Below, in pieces: positions 8,674-41,315 of a stretch of 64,000 bases of DNA; position 1 is the stretch's first letter, and each line of letters begins with the position of its first letter. The notes under the pieces are model-generated. The model searched no databases. It was not told where the DNA came from and saw only the letters and a list, made by a program, of their open reading frames with translations. A program made the position numbers and the translations under genes. Source of the stretch: Pseudomonas sp. (lineage in GTDB: Bacteria > Pseudomonadota > Gammaproteobacteria > Pseudomonadales > Pseudomonadaceae); NCBI RefSeq assembly GCF_002796985.1, contig NZ_PEKX01000004.1, positions 1 to 64,000 of the forward strand, given 5' to 3'.

Positions 8674-9102
8674 CGCCACCCAACTGGCCCGCGACTGCGC
8701 CGAAGCCATGTACGAGCGCGACCAGGCCACCCGCCGCATGGGCATCCAGTTGCTGGATGCCGGCCCGGGCAGCGCGAAGCTGTCGATGCGCGTGCGCGAG
8801 GACATGATCCAGGGCCACGGCACCTGCCACGGCGGCTACCTGTTCGCCCTCGCCGACTCGGCCTTTGCCTTCGCCTGCAACAGCTACAACGACGCCACCG
8901 TGGCCATCGGCTGCAGCATCGATTACGTGGCGCCAGCCCGCGAAGGCGACGAGCTGATCGCCAGCGCCTTCGAGCAGAGCCGCAGCGGCCGCACCGGCAA
9001 TTACGACGTGCGCATCGAGAATTCCCAGGGCCAGCTGATCGCCCTGTTCCACGGCAAATCCTACAAAGTGCGCGGCACCGTGCTGGCGCAGGAGACCTCC
9101 GA

Positions 9103-9106
<4 letters not shown>
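8666..9106 (+). CDS. paaI: PaaI, hydroxyphenylacetyl-CoA thioesterase
   Basis: A 146-aa hotdog-fold thioesterase with the family signature GHGTCHGGYLFALADSAF. PaaI clears dead-end hydroxyphenylacetyl-CoA species and so recovers CoA. The start MTDATQLARD inside the end of paaH was chosen; the open frame extends 12 residues further upstream but without family similarity. The stop overlaps the paaJ start as ATGA. Confidence 0.92.
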
Positions 9107-10317
<1,211 letters not shown>

Positions 10318-10491
10318 TCCATCGGCGGGATCGAACCCCGCACCGCCAGTCGCCCCAGTGCAGCGACTGGCAGGCAGAGCAAAGTCTCTGGCACGGGTTC
10401 GAATCCTTCCGCGAACGGGGGCGCTATGCTGCTCCCATGACACTCGCAGCCCTCACCGGGGCTGGCGTACAAGAACAAATCGAGTGAACCC

Positions 10492-11811
<1,320 letters not shown>

Positions 11812-11829
11812 GTGTCGGCGTGATCGAAC

Positions 11830-11857
11830 AGCCCCGCTTCGGCGGGGCTTTTTCTTT
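11830..11857 (+). terminator. Rho-independent terminator of the paaFGHIJK operon
   Basis: A perfect 8-bp stem (11830-11837 with 11842-11849, AGCCCCGC) closed by a TTCG tetraloop is followed by TTTTCTTT. It lies 18 nt after the paaK stop. The absence of read-through downstream supports paaK being the last gene of the operon. Confidence 0.92.
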
Positions 11858-11954
11858 GCGGTTTTCAGCGCCGCCCCATCCTTGCCGGCGAACCGCACTC
11901 TGCCGAGGTTTTGCAGTGGGCGGCTGGGGATCGTGGACGGAGTCCGCTTGTGTC

Positions 11955-12103
11955 TGCCCTCTCCCCCTGCCCTGGCTGCGCGCCCCGCTCCGAAGGGAGA
12001 GGGAGCCATCCGAGCCGGCTGACGCCATAGTTTCAGCCGGCACCGATCCAGTCCCCTCTCCCTTCATGGGGGGGACGCCTAGTCAGAGGGTTAGGGAGAG
12101 GGA
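11955..12103. repeat. Bipartite CCCTCTCCC palindromic repeat
   Basis: Second copy of the family seen at 2273, in inverted orientation relative to it: ccctctcccc and gggagaggg arms flank a spacer whose reverse strand reads like the gaaaccatggcgtcagccgg core. It fills the middle of the 574-bp gap between paaK and the next dehydrogenase. No supported gene lies in that gap. Confidence 0.75.
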
Positions 12104-12198
12104 AACACAGGCACGGGCTATCCAGAGGAAGACAGTCGGCCCTCGTCGGGCTAAGCCGCAACGCTCACGATCGAAGCCGGGCCCGCAGGGCCATTGGG

Positions 12199-12227
12199 AA
12201 AAAAGAAAACGCGGCCGGAGCCGCGTT
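12199..12227 (-). terminator. Rho-independent terminator downstream of the ExaC-type dehydrogenase
   Basis: On the minus strand an 8-bp stem AACGCGGC/GCCGCGTT (12208-12215 with 12220-12227) is followed by a T-rich tail (TTCTTTTTT). It lies about 160 nt after the stop at 12386. The intervening stretch has no recognisable gene. Confidence 0.8.
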
Positions 12228-12385
12228 CGACGAAGGCCGTCGCCCGAGGAAGTGGGCACGGAAGCGGACGGCCGCCCGAGCGGGCGCGTCGACACAAGGG
12301 ATGCCTGGTGGAGTTCCAGGCGGAACACCAGAGAAGGGAGCCGGCGAACCTGATGGGGGAAGGCCCGCCGGCTTGCAGCAACGCT

Positions 12386-13906
<1,521 letters not shown>

Positions 13907-14044
13907 GGCGATGCTCTCCTGTCGGTTCCCGGCCTCCATCGGCCAGGTCATGGGACGATCTTAGGCAGCGCCCTTCCCGGCCCGGAATGCACCCATGGGA
14001 GCGGTGGCTTACTCATTTGGTAGTAGAAGCGCAGAGCGACTTTT

Positions 14045-14128
14045 TGTAGGAGCGACGGGGACACCCTGTCGTTGCTCGCGAACGATCTCTGCTGTGATGC
14101 CGGGTTCGCGAGCAAGCTCGCTCCTACA
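14045..14128. repeat. REP-like inverted pair (GGAGCGA ... TCGCTCC)
   Basis: A tgtaggagcgac arm and a ttcgcgagcaagctcgctcctaca arm face each other across about 50 nt. It belongs to the same family as the element at 96-121. It is one of three different repeats stacked in the 540-bp gap 13907-14446, which contains no supported gene. Confidence 0.75.
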
Positions 14129-14131
14129 GAC

Positions 14132-14164
14132 CGTAGGGCGCATAACGCGCCAGCGTTATCCGCC
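14132..14164. repeat. 33-bp GTAGGGCGCATAACGCG repeat
   Basis: A 33-nt element (cgtagggcgcataacgcg followed by ccagcgttatccgcc) that is identical, base for base, to 23003-23035 inside the second NRPS gene. Related versions occur at 44595-44672. It is a dispersed intergenic element. Confidence 0.85.
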
Positions 14165-14246
14165 CGGGCGTACTACACGAGCTGGAGGCGATTGTGGCGT
14201 TTGATTGAAGGGTGTCGCCTTCACACAAGCGTCAGGAGGAACACGT

Positions 14247-14330
14247 CGTAGGATGGCGTGGAGCGCAGCGATACCCATCGATTCCGAGCACCGACAGCAT
14301 GGGTATCGCCTCGCTCCACCACGTCCTACG
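14247..14330. repeat. 84-bp inverted repeat (CGTAGGATGGCGTGGAGCG)
   Basis: The arms cgtaggatggcgtggagcg and its near complement ending cgctccaccacgtcctacg enclose a second nested palindrome, gatacccat/atgggtatc. It is unlike the two repeats just upstream. It would form a long hairpin and is probably another dispersed family member. Confidence 0.7.
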
Positions 14331-14446
14331 TTGGAGCCCCGTCGGCGAGACCGGCGCTGGGGTAGACATAGAATCTCCTACGTAGAGCCCTGCGCGAGGG
14401 AAACCCAGGCACGGAGTTTCAGAGAACGACAGTTACTCCTACAAGC

Positions 14447-15405
14447 TCACCAGCGCGCCGCAAGAAACTCCGCCACGCGCCGGTAGTACCCCTGCACCTC
14501 CGGCACCAGGTTACCCATGCGCAGGAAGTCGTGGGTCATCCCGCAGCAGCGCTCCGCCTCCACTTCCACGCCCTGCTCCACCAGTGCGTGGGCGTAGGCG
14601 AGGCCTTCGTCCAGCAACGGATCGAACTGGGCCGCAAACAGCAGCGCCGGCGCGCTGCCCTGCAGCGCCACACCAGCATGGACCGGCGAGCAGCGCCAGT
14701 CACTACGCTGCGCAACCTCAGGCACGTACTGCTGATAGAACCAGTCCAGGCTGGCCGTCTCCAGCAGATAGCCTTCGGCGAACAGCTCCTGGGATTCGCT
14801 GCGCGCACTGGCATCCGCCGCCGGATAGAACAGCAACTGCGCGCAGGGCTGCTCGGCGCCCTCACCCGCCAGCTCGGCGCAGAGCACGGTGGCCAATGTC
14901 GCGCCCGCACTGTCGCCACCCACGGCCAGTCGGCGCGGATTCAGGCCGAGGCTGGCGGCCGACTCCAGCAGCCAGCTCCAGGCATCGCGCGCATCGAAGG
15001 TCGCCGCCGGGAACGGCGCTTCCGGCGCCAACCGGTAACCCACCGAAATCACCGCGCAATCGCAGTGCTTGGCCAACCACCGGCACAGCCCGTCATGGGA
15101 GTCCAGGCTGCCGACCGTGTAGCCGCCGCCGTGGAAATACAGGATCGCCGCGTTACCAGAACCTACTGGCCGGTACAGGCGCACCGGCAGTTGCCGGCCC
15201 TCCCGCGCCGGGATCAGCAGCGCTTCCACCGGCATCGACGGCGCCCCGGCCCTGAGCGATTCCGAGGAAGCCTCGAAGTCCTGCCGCGCCTGCTCCAGCG
15301 GCAGTTCGTGCAGCGCCGGGCGACCCGCGCGGCGGCCGTCGTCGACCAGGTCCAGGAAGGCGGAAATCTCCGGGTGCAGCATGCCGACCTCTTTCATCAT
15401 TGCGT

Positions 15406-15409
<4 letters not shown>
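14447..15409 (-). CDS. HSL-family alpha/beta hydrolase (esterase), last gene of the NRPS operon
   Basis: A 320-aa hormone-sensitive-lipase-type esterase. The oxyanion-hole motif HGGG is at residues 93-96, the nucleophile Ser167 in GGDSAGA, the acid probably Asp263 in QFDPL and His293 in MTHDF. No signal peptide is seen, so it is cytoplasmic. Its ATG overlaps the stop of the second NRPS as ATGA, which indicates translational coupling and a role with that synthetase. Because the NRPS has no thioesterase domain, this enzyme is a candidate for product release, deacylation or siderophore hydrolysis. The function is inferred from context only. A second Met a few codons in could also start it. Confidence 0.85.
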
Positions 15410-36197
<20,788 letters not shown>

Positions 36198-36309
36198 GAC
36201 ATCACCTGTTCTGTCGGCGAGCGCGTGGGGCCCGCCGGAGGGAAATTCGTGGGTTCAGCTTTTTGCGTGATGGGAATCGGAGAACCGAACTGCTTACTCG
36301 CTCCGATCC

Positions 36310-36410
36310 GTCCCCTCTTCCTCTCGGGGAGGCTCAGGGTGAGGGTGCTACCGGCAACTCCAGCGCCAGGCCATTTCCCTCACCCCCCTCTCCCAGAGGG
36401 AGAGGGAGCT
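36310..36410. repeat. Bipartite CCCTCTCCC palindromic repeat inside the NRPS operon
   Basis: Third copy of the bipartite hairpin family, with arms near 36310-36345 and 36374-36410. It lies between the hydroxylase stop (36424) and the NRPS 1 start (36197). Its transcript could fold into two hairpins, which may affect mRNA stability or relative expression within the operon. Confidence 0.75.
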
Positions 36411-36423
36411 ATCCGTCCCGGCG

Positions 36424-37404
36424 TCAGGCATCAGCGCCATGCCCTTGCGCCATCGCCACCACCACCTTGCGTGGGCCACTGAACGGCGCACGCGCATGGG
36501 CGGCGAGCATGTTGTCGAGCATCAGCACGTCGCCGCTGTGCCAGGGGAAGCTCACCTTGGCCTCCTCCAGCACGCCGCGAATGTCGTCGAGCACCGAGTG
36601 CTCGAGGGGGCTGCCGTCGCCGTAGTAAACGTTGCGCGGCAGGTCTTCCTCGTCGACGATTTCCAGCAGGCTCTCGCGCACTTCCGGCGGAAGATTCGAG
36701 ACATGGAACAGGTGCGCCTGGTTGAACCAGACCCAGTCGCGGGTGACCGGGTGCTGCGCCACCGCCTGGCAGACCTGGCGGGTGCGCAGCTCGCCGTCTT
36801 CCTTCCACTCCCAGCCAATGTTGTGAGCCCTGCAGTAGGCCTCGACCACGGCCGGATCGGCGCTGTTGAACACCTGCTCCCAGGCCACATCCAGGCCGTT
36901 GCCGAAGTTGCGGGTGTACATCAGCCCGCGCTCGCTGAAGCGGCGGCGGATGCCCTCGTCGACCCGGCGGTAGATCTCGCGGCTGTCGGCTATCGGCGTC
37001 TCGCCGCCGCTCTGCGCGGCCTGCACGCAGTAGAACCAGATCTTCATCGGCCACTCGCGGGTGTAGGCCTGCTCGTTGTGCAGCGGGATGTGCTGGTGCG
37101 GCGGGTATTCGGTGGAGGTGTACACGCCGCTGGTGACGTTGCTGCGCGGGGTGGAGCCGAACTCGTAGTTGAGCAGCGGGTGGCCGAAGCCGGCGGCGAA
37201 CTCGCGGAAGCGCTCCGGCGCGCCAACCTGGAAACCACGGAAGAGAATGCCGGCGCACACCGGCAGGCGCTCAGTCACCAGCGGGCGCAGTTCGGCCAGG
37301 GCGTCGAGCAGGTCGATGCCGTCGCCGCGGGCCTGCACCAGCAGCGGCAGGCCGCCACGCGCGTCGGCCAGGGGAGCAATGTCGAACAGAGTGGAGGTGG
37401 GCAT
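36424..37404 (-). CDS. SyrP/TauD-family Fe(II)/2-oxoglutarate hydroxylase (aspartyl beta-hydroxylase)
   Basis: A 326-aa non-haem iron dioxygenase. The metal triad reads as His109 and Glu111 in PLHNEQAY plus His303 in LAAHARAPF, with Arg312 as the likely 2-oxoglutarate ligand. SyrP-like enzymes hydroxylate the beta carbon of Asp while it is tethered to an NRPS carrier protein. The neighbouring NRPS has an aspartate-type A domain, so the substrate is probably its T3-bound Asp, giving an iron-binding beta-hydroxyaspartate. No separate interface domain precedes the Asp module. The start is supported by GGAG. The gap from the thioesterase stop is 21 nt. Confidence 0.9.
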   Translation of the reverse strand: MPTSTLFDIAPLADARGGLPLLVQARGDGIDLLDALAELRPLVTERLPVCAGILFRGFQVGAPERFREFAAGFGHPLLNYEFGSTPRSNVTSGVYTSTEYPPHQHIPLHNEQAYTREWPMKIWFYCVQAAQSGGETPIADSREIYRRVDEGIRRRFSERGLMYTRNFGNGLDVAWEQVFNSADPAVVEAYCRAHNIGWEWKEDGELRTRQVCQAVAQHPVTRDWVWFNQAHLFHVSNLPPEVRESLLEIVDEEDLPRNVYYGDGSPLEHSVLDDIRGVLEEAKVSFPWHSGDVLMLDNMLAAHARAPFSGPRKVVVAMAQGHGADA

Positions 37405-37425
37405 CGGGGTCTCCGCTTGAATCGA

Positions 37426-38148
37426 TCAGGCCAGCGCTGCGCTGGTCGACTGGCCGGGCTGGCGCAGGCGGCCGAGCAGCAGCTCGAGCAGGCGCGCCTC
37501 GCCGGCATGGAGGAAGAAGTGGCCGCCGTCGAGCATCTCCAGGGAGAAGCCGGCGCTGGTTTCGTCCTGCCAGGCCGACAGGGACTCCACCGAGAGCCGG
37601 TCGGCCTTGCCGCCGAACACATGGATCGGGCAGGCCAGCGGCGCGCGGCGGCGGTAGTCGTAGCGACCGCAAAGCAGGAAGTCGGCGCGCATCACCGGCA
37701 GGGTCAGGCGCAGCATTTCCTCGTCGGCGAACACCGCTTCGGGCGTGCCGCCGAGGCGGCGCATGCGTTCGATCAGTTGGGCGTCGCTCTGCTCTTGCGC
37801 CAGCTCGCGGTGGCTGTCGCGGCGAGCGGGCGCTGCGGCCGCCGAGGCAAACAGCGCCTGCGGAGCCGGCAAGCCGCGCTCGCGCAGGGCGTGGGCCAGC
37901 TCGAAGGCCAGCAAGCCGCCGAGGCTGTGGCCGAAAATGGCGTAGGGCTGGTCCAGACGCGCGGCGATTTCGTCAGCCAACTGGCCGGCCAGGGCACGCA
38001 GGTCGGTCTGCAGGTTTTCGGCGAAGCGCCGGCCACGGCCGGGCAACTCCACCGGGCAGACTTCAATCCAGCTCGGCAGCTGGCGCTTCCAGCGCGCATA
38101 GAGCATGGCGCTGGCGCCGGAGTACGGCAGGCAGAACAGACGCAGCAT
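37426..38148 (-). CDS. Type II thioesterase (PvdG/GrsT family)
   Basis: A 240-aa alpha/beta hydrolase of the external NRPS thioesterase family: LFCLPYSGASA at the N-terminus, Ser75 in GHSLGG, a late Asp in HVFGGKADRL and His in GGHFFLH. These enzymes remove misprimed acyl or aminoacyl groups from carrier proteins and are not normally the product-releasing enzyme. The gene starts 3 nt after the mbtH stop. Because the synthetases lack an integral TE, a wider role in release is possible but unproven. Confidence 0.92.
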   Translation of the reverse strand: MLRLFCLPYSGASAMLYARWKRQLPSWIEVCPVELPGRGRRFAENLQTDLRALAGQLADEIAARLDQPYAIFGHSLGGLLAFELAHALRERGLPAPQALFASAAAAPARRDSHRELAQEQSDAQLIERMRRLGGTPEAVFADEEMLRLTLPVMRADFLLCGRYDYRRRAPLACPIHVFGGKADRLSVESLSAWQDETSAGFSLEMLDGGHFFLHAGEARLLELLLGRLRQPGQSTSAALA

Positions 38149-38151
38149 GGG

Positions 38152-38370
38152 TTATTGCCCCGCCGCCTGGCCGTCCATCTTCTGTCGCAGGCTCAGCGGA
38201 CGCATGTCGGTCCAGTTGGCTTCGACGAAGGCCAGGCAGTCGGCCTTGCTCCCCTGCTTGCCGGCCTCGCGCCAGCCGGCCGGGACTTCCTTGTAGTCCG
38301 GCCACAGCGAGTACTGCTCTTCACCGTTGACCAGCACCTTGTAAACCGCATCGTCGCGATCGAACGCCAT
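38152..38370 (-). CDS. MbtH-like NRPS adenylation chaperone
   Basis: A 72-aa MbtH-family protein with the whole signature: NGEEQYSLWP, PAGW and WTDMRPLSLRQ. MbtH proteins bind A domains and are needed for their solubility or activity. It is first in the NRPS operon, with AAGGAG 7 nt upstream of the ATG and a candidate iron-starvation sigma promoter about 75-100 nt upstream. Confidence 0.95.
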   Translation of the reverse strand: MAFDRDDAVYKVLVNGEEQYSLWPDYKEVPAGWREAGKQGSKADCLAFVEANWTDMRPLSLRQKMDGQAAGQ

Positions 38371-38441
38371 CGCCTTTCTCCTTCAGCTGCAGGGGATGCC
38401 GGCCACCGGCCATTGCCGATGTTTTCCAGCTCTGCCATGAA

Positions 38442-38466
38442 GACGAGAGAGGCAATGAAATAGTTA
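38442..38466 (-). promoter_or_regulatory. Candidate ECF (PvdS/OrbS-type) promoter of the NRPS operon
   Basis: On the minus strand TAACT (38466-38462) is followed after exactly 16 nt by CGTC (38445-38442). The known PvdS iron-starvation box is TAAAT-N16/17-CGT and OrbS promoters read TAAA-N17-CGTC, so only one -35 base differs. The element lies 71 nt upstream of the mbtH ATG. The stretch just upstream (38470-38500) is AT-rich (gattaattctcat) and could hold a weak Fur site. The 347-bp gap 38371-38717 has no other supported feature besides this and the Fur-box candidate. Confidence 0.6.
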
Positions 38467-38631
38467 GTGTTCTCGTATGCGATTAATTCTCATAAGATAT
38501 GCGCCGGCGAAATTTCCTGGCTCGCCCTACCGCAGCAAACCGAAAGATCGGACGAAAGGATGCGAATGAAAAATCTTCACCCTGCCTTGGGAACCCTGTT
38601 GCAGAGCACTAGTCCGAGTCTTCCGAATAAA

Positions 38632-38650
38632 TTGATAATAATTATCATTT
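38632..38650. promoter_or_regulatory. Fur-box candidate upstream of the ECF sigma gene
   Basis: GATAATAATTATC (38634-38646) is a perfect palindrome around a central A and matches the GATAAT-type hexamers of the Fur box; TGATAATAATTATCATTTG matches most of the 19-bp consensus. It lies about 70 nt upstream of the sigma gene ATG, where Fur-Fe(II) would block transcription in iron-replete cells. Confidence 0.75.
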
Positions 38651-38717
38651 GATCTAGATTGGCCGCCTCAACCCATGTGGACGTCCCCGCCTCCGCCGCC
38701 GCATAGGAAAACCTTGC

Positions 38718-39254
38718 ATGTCCAAGCCAATGCCCGCCGAGTCGCGCCCCGCTCTCCACGAGCTGTTCGCTACCCACCGGCAGACCTTCATCAATGCGGC
38801 CGCACGCATCCTCGGCTGCCGCAGCCATGCCGAAGACGTGGTGCACGATGCGTACATCAAGCTCAACGCGAGCGACCTCACTCCCGGCATCCAGTCGCAG
38901 AGCGGCTACCTGATGCGCGTGGTGCGCAACCTGGCCATCGATCTTTATCGCCGGCAGGCGCTGGAGAAGCGCTACTCGGGTAGCGAGGAAGAAGGCATGC
39001 ACGTCGCGACGCCCTCCGCGTCACCGGAACTGGAGCACGAGGACCGGCAGACCCTGGAGGCCATCTCCAGCGCCCTGCAGTGCCTGCCCGAGCGCACCCG
39101 CTACGCCTTTGAGATGTATCGCCTGCACGGCCGCACGCAGAAGGAAATCGCCGAGGAACTGGGCGTCTCCCCGACCCTGGTGAACTTCATGGTGCGCGAT
39201 GCGCTGATCCATTGCCGCAAGACCCTGAAGGGCTTGGAGGCTGGCAAGGCCTGA
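38718..39254 (+). CDS. ECF sigma factor, PvdS/OrbS-like iron-starvation type
   Basis: A 178-aa sigma70-family ECF protein. Region 2 spans about residues 10-75 (ILGCRSHAEDVVHDAYIKL, YLMRVVRNLAIDLYRR). Region 4 spans about 115-170 (LPERTRYAFEMYRLHGRTQKEIAEELGVSPTLV). No anti-sigma or TonB receptor gene is adjacent, which is typical for PvdS-type sigmas directly controlled by Fur. It is divergent from the NRPS operon, which has a matching promoter candidate, so it most likely activates that operon when iron is scarce. The start has AGGA 9 nt upstream. It could be the genome's pvdS itself; this cannot be told from the window. Confidence 0.88.
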   Translation: MSKPMPAESRPALHELFATHRQTFINAAARILGCRSHAEDVVHDAYIKLNASDLTPGIQSQSGYLMRVVRNLAIDLYRRQALEKRYSGSEEEGMHVATPSASPELEHEDRQTLEAISSALQCLPERTRYAFEMYRLHGRTQKEIAEELGVSPTLVNFMVRDALIHCRKTLKGLEAGKA

Positions 39255-39257
39255 CGT

Positions 39258-40055
39258 TCAACCTTCCGCCAGGGCGCGGAAGGTCGAGCGGTACTGCTCC
39301 GGCGTGGTGCCCGACAGCCGCCGGAACATCGCGATGAACGCCGAAGGGCTGCTGTAGCCCAGGTTGAAGGCGATCTGCTGCACCCCTTCCCCCGATGCCA
39401 GTGCCTCGATGGCGGCGAGAAACCGCAGGCGCTGTCGCCATTCGCCGAACGACATCCCCAGTTCCCGCTGACAGGCCCGCGCCAGGGTGCGTTCGGTGCT
39501 GTGCACGCGCTCCGCCCAGTGCGCGAGGGTGCGGTTGTCGCCGGGCTCGGCCTGCAACGCGACCAGCACTTCGCCCAGTGCTCCGCCGCTGGCGTACGGC
39601 AGGTAGTCGTCGTGGGGCTGCGCGGCCTGTAGCTGGTCGATCACCACATCGGCCAGGCGCTGGTCGGCGGCGCTCTGCGGGACGTTCACCCCTCGCGCGG
39701 CGAAGTCGGAAAGGATCGCCTTGAGGATGTCGCTGATCGCCAGGGTGCAAGGGGTCTGCGGCAGCTTGCGCGCCAGTTCGGCGGACACGTAGAGCGAGCG
39801 GTAGATGATCGCCTGGCGGTTGTAGCAGCTGTGTTCGCGCCCCGGCGGCACCCACACGGCGTACTGCGGCGGCGAGAGGAAGCGCTGGCCGTCCACTTCC
39901 AGCTCCATTACCCCGTGGGACGCGTAGTTGAGCTGGCCCCAGGGGTGGCGATGGCTGGGCGAATGGGTGCCGGCGTCGAACTCGTCGTAGCGGAAGTACA
40001 GTTCGGCGGGCAACTGGTCGATGTCGGGAAGCGGGAGCGGCAGTGCGCGGGTCAT
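39258..40055 (-). CDS. AraC-family regulator with cupin sensor domain
   Basis: A 265-aa regulator. An N-terminal cupin (PSHRHPWGQLNYASHG, VWVPPGREHSCYN; about residues 20-95) is followed by a C-terminal AraC HTH pair (STERTLARACQRELGMSFGE and IAFNLGYSSPSAFIAMFRR). It is divergent from the DMT transporter gene, which it may control, a common arrangement for this regulator type. It converges tail to tail with the ECF sigma gene, 3 nt apart, and is probably unrelated to iron uptake. The ligand is unknown. Confidence 0.85.
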   Translation of the reverse strand: MTRALPLPLPDIDQLPAELYFRYDEFDAGTHSPSHRHPWGQLNYASHGVMELEVDGQRFLSPPQYAVWVPPGREHSCYNRQAIIYRSLYVSAELARKLPQTPCTLAISDILKAILSDFAARGVNVPQSAADQRLADVVIDQLQAAQPHDDYLPYASGGALGEVLVALQAEPGDNRTLAHWAERVHSTERTLARACQRELGMSFGEWRQRLRFLAAIEALASGEGVQQIAFNLGYSSPSAFIAMFRRLSGTTPEQYRSTFRALAEG

Positions 40056-40137
40056 GTCCGAATGCCGGGGTGGATTGTCCGGTTTTCATTATACGTCTGG
40101 TTTCGGACGAGGGGAGAATGGGTGGCATCTGTGGAGC

Positions 40138-40269
40138 GCCCTCTCCCCAGCCCTGGCCACGCGCCCCGCTCCGAAGGGAGAGAGGACTGGTCCGGTGCAG
40201 GTTGAAACCATGACATCAGCCGGCTCGCACTGCTCCCTCTCCCTTCAGGGAGAGGGCTGGGGAGAGGGA
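40138..40269. repeat. Bipartite CCCTCTCCC palindromic repeat
   Basis: Fourth copy of the family: ccctctcccc/ggggagaggg outer arms, two inner aagggagag-type arms and the conserved spacer gaaaccatgacatcagccgg. It occupies half of the 258-bp gap between the AraC gene and the DMT transporter. Confidence 0.8.
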
Positions 40270-40313
40270 AGTAGCCACCACTTCGAAATCAAACCTGAGA
40301 CCTGCAAGAACTC

Positions 40314-41207
40314 ATGAACTACCTGTTCCCCCTGCTGGCCGTGGTCATCTGGTCCGGCAATACCGTCGTCAACAAACTCGCCGTGGGGCAGATCGCCCCG
40401 GCGGAGATCGGCTTCTACCGCTGGCTGCTGGCCGGCGCGCTGCTGACGCCCTTCCTGCTGCGCGCCACCCTCGCCCACTGGCCGGTAATCCGCGCCAACC
40501 TCGGCAAGATCGTCACCCTCGGCCTACTCGGCATGGCCGTCTACCAGTGCCTGGCCTACTACGCCGCCGCGCTCACCTCGGCGACCAACATGGGCATCAT
40601 CCTGTCGCTGATGCCGCTGATGTCCCTCGCGCTGGCGTCGGTGCTGCTGCGCCACAAGCTGAGCCCCGCCGCACTGCTGGGCGCGCTGGTCTCGCTGGGC
40701 GGCGTGCTGCTGGTGATCACCCAGGGCAACCCGCAGCAACTGATCAGCCACGGCGTGAACCTGGGCGACGGCATGATGATCGTCGCCACCCTCGCCTACG
40801 GCGTGTATGGCGTGCTGCTGAAGAAGTGGAACCTGCCGCTGCCACCGCTGCTGATGCTGTACCTGCAGGTGCTGGTGGCGGTCGTTGCGCTGGCGCCGTT
40901 GTATATCGCTTCGCCGCACCATGGCCTGACCGCCGCCAACCTGCCGCTGGTGCTGTATGCCGGGCTGCTGGCCTCCATCGTCGGCGCGCTGGCCTGGATG
41001 CAGGGCGTGCAGCGCATGGGGCCGAGCCGCATGGCGCTGTTCTTCAACCTGCTGCCGGTGCTGACCGCCGCCATCGCCGCCGTGGTGCTGGGCGAACAGC
41101 TGACCAGCTACCACCTGGTAGGTGGCGCACTGACCCTGGCCGGCGTGCTGCTGGCCGAGCTGTGGCGGCCACGGGTGAAACCCGCCACTGCTGTCAGCGC
41201 CCGCTGA
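40314..41207 (+). CDS. DMT-superfamily (EamA) transporter
   Basis: A 297-aa inner-membrane protein with about ten hydrophobic segments arranged as two EamA repeats (about residues 3-135 and 148-285). The first begins FPLLAVVIWSGNTVVNKLA and the second LGDGMMIVATLAYGVYGVLL. DMT proteins export amino acids, nucleobases or drugs; the substrate cannot be read from sequence. It lies divergent from the AraC regulator across a repeat. The Shine-Dalgarno is weak. Confidence 0.88.
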   Translation: MNYLFPLLAVVIWSGNTVVNKLAVGQIAPAEIGFYRWLLAGALLTPFLLRATLAHWPVIRANLGKIVTLGLLGMAVYQCLAYYAAALTSATNMGIILSLMPLMSLALASVLLRHKLSPAALLGALVSLGGVLLVITQGNPQQLISHGVNLGDGMMIVATLAYGVYGVLLKKWNLPLPPLLMLYLQVLVAVVALAPLYIASPHHGLTAANLPLVLYAGLLASIVGALAWMQGVQRMGPSRMALFFNLLPVLTAAIAAVVLGEQLTSYHLVGGALTLAGVLLAELWRPRVKPATAVSAR

Positions 41208-41217
41208 CTCGGATGCT

Positions 41218-41315
41218 CTTGTAGGAGCGAGCTTGCTCGCGAACCGCTTGACGCTGATGTCGCCGGGCAACCTGTTCGCGAGCAATGACGATGGCGTCCC
41301 CTCTCTTTCCTACAG
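41218..41315. repeat. REP-like inverted pair
   Basis: A ttgtaggagcgagcttgctcgcgaa arm faces a gttcgcgagcaatgacg arm ending tcctacag. It lies between the convergent DMT transporter and nitronate monooxygenase genes and overlaps the last bases of the latter (41310). It could act as a bidirectional terminator. Confidence 0.75.

Noticed and set aside
10318..10491. A gggttcgaatcc T-loop-like motif between paaJ and paaK that suggested a tRNA
   Set aside because: No acceptor stem, D-arm or anticodon arm can be drawn around it and there is no CCA end. It is at best a chance B-box-like match.
12228..12385. A small ORF or RNA between the ExaC-type gene and its terminator
   Set aside because: The sequence has scattered short inverted repeats but no Shine-Dalgarno-led ORF or promoter; it is best treated as a 3' untranslated region.
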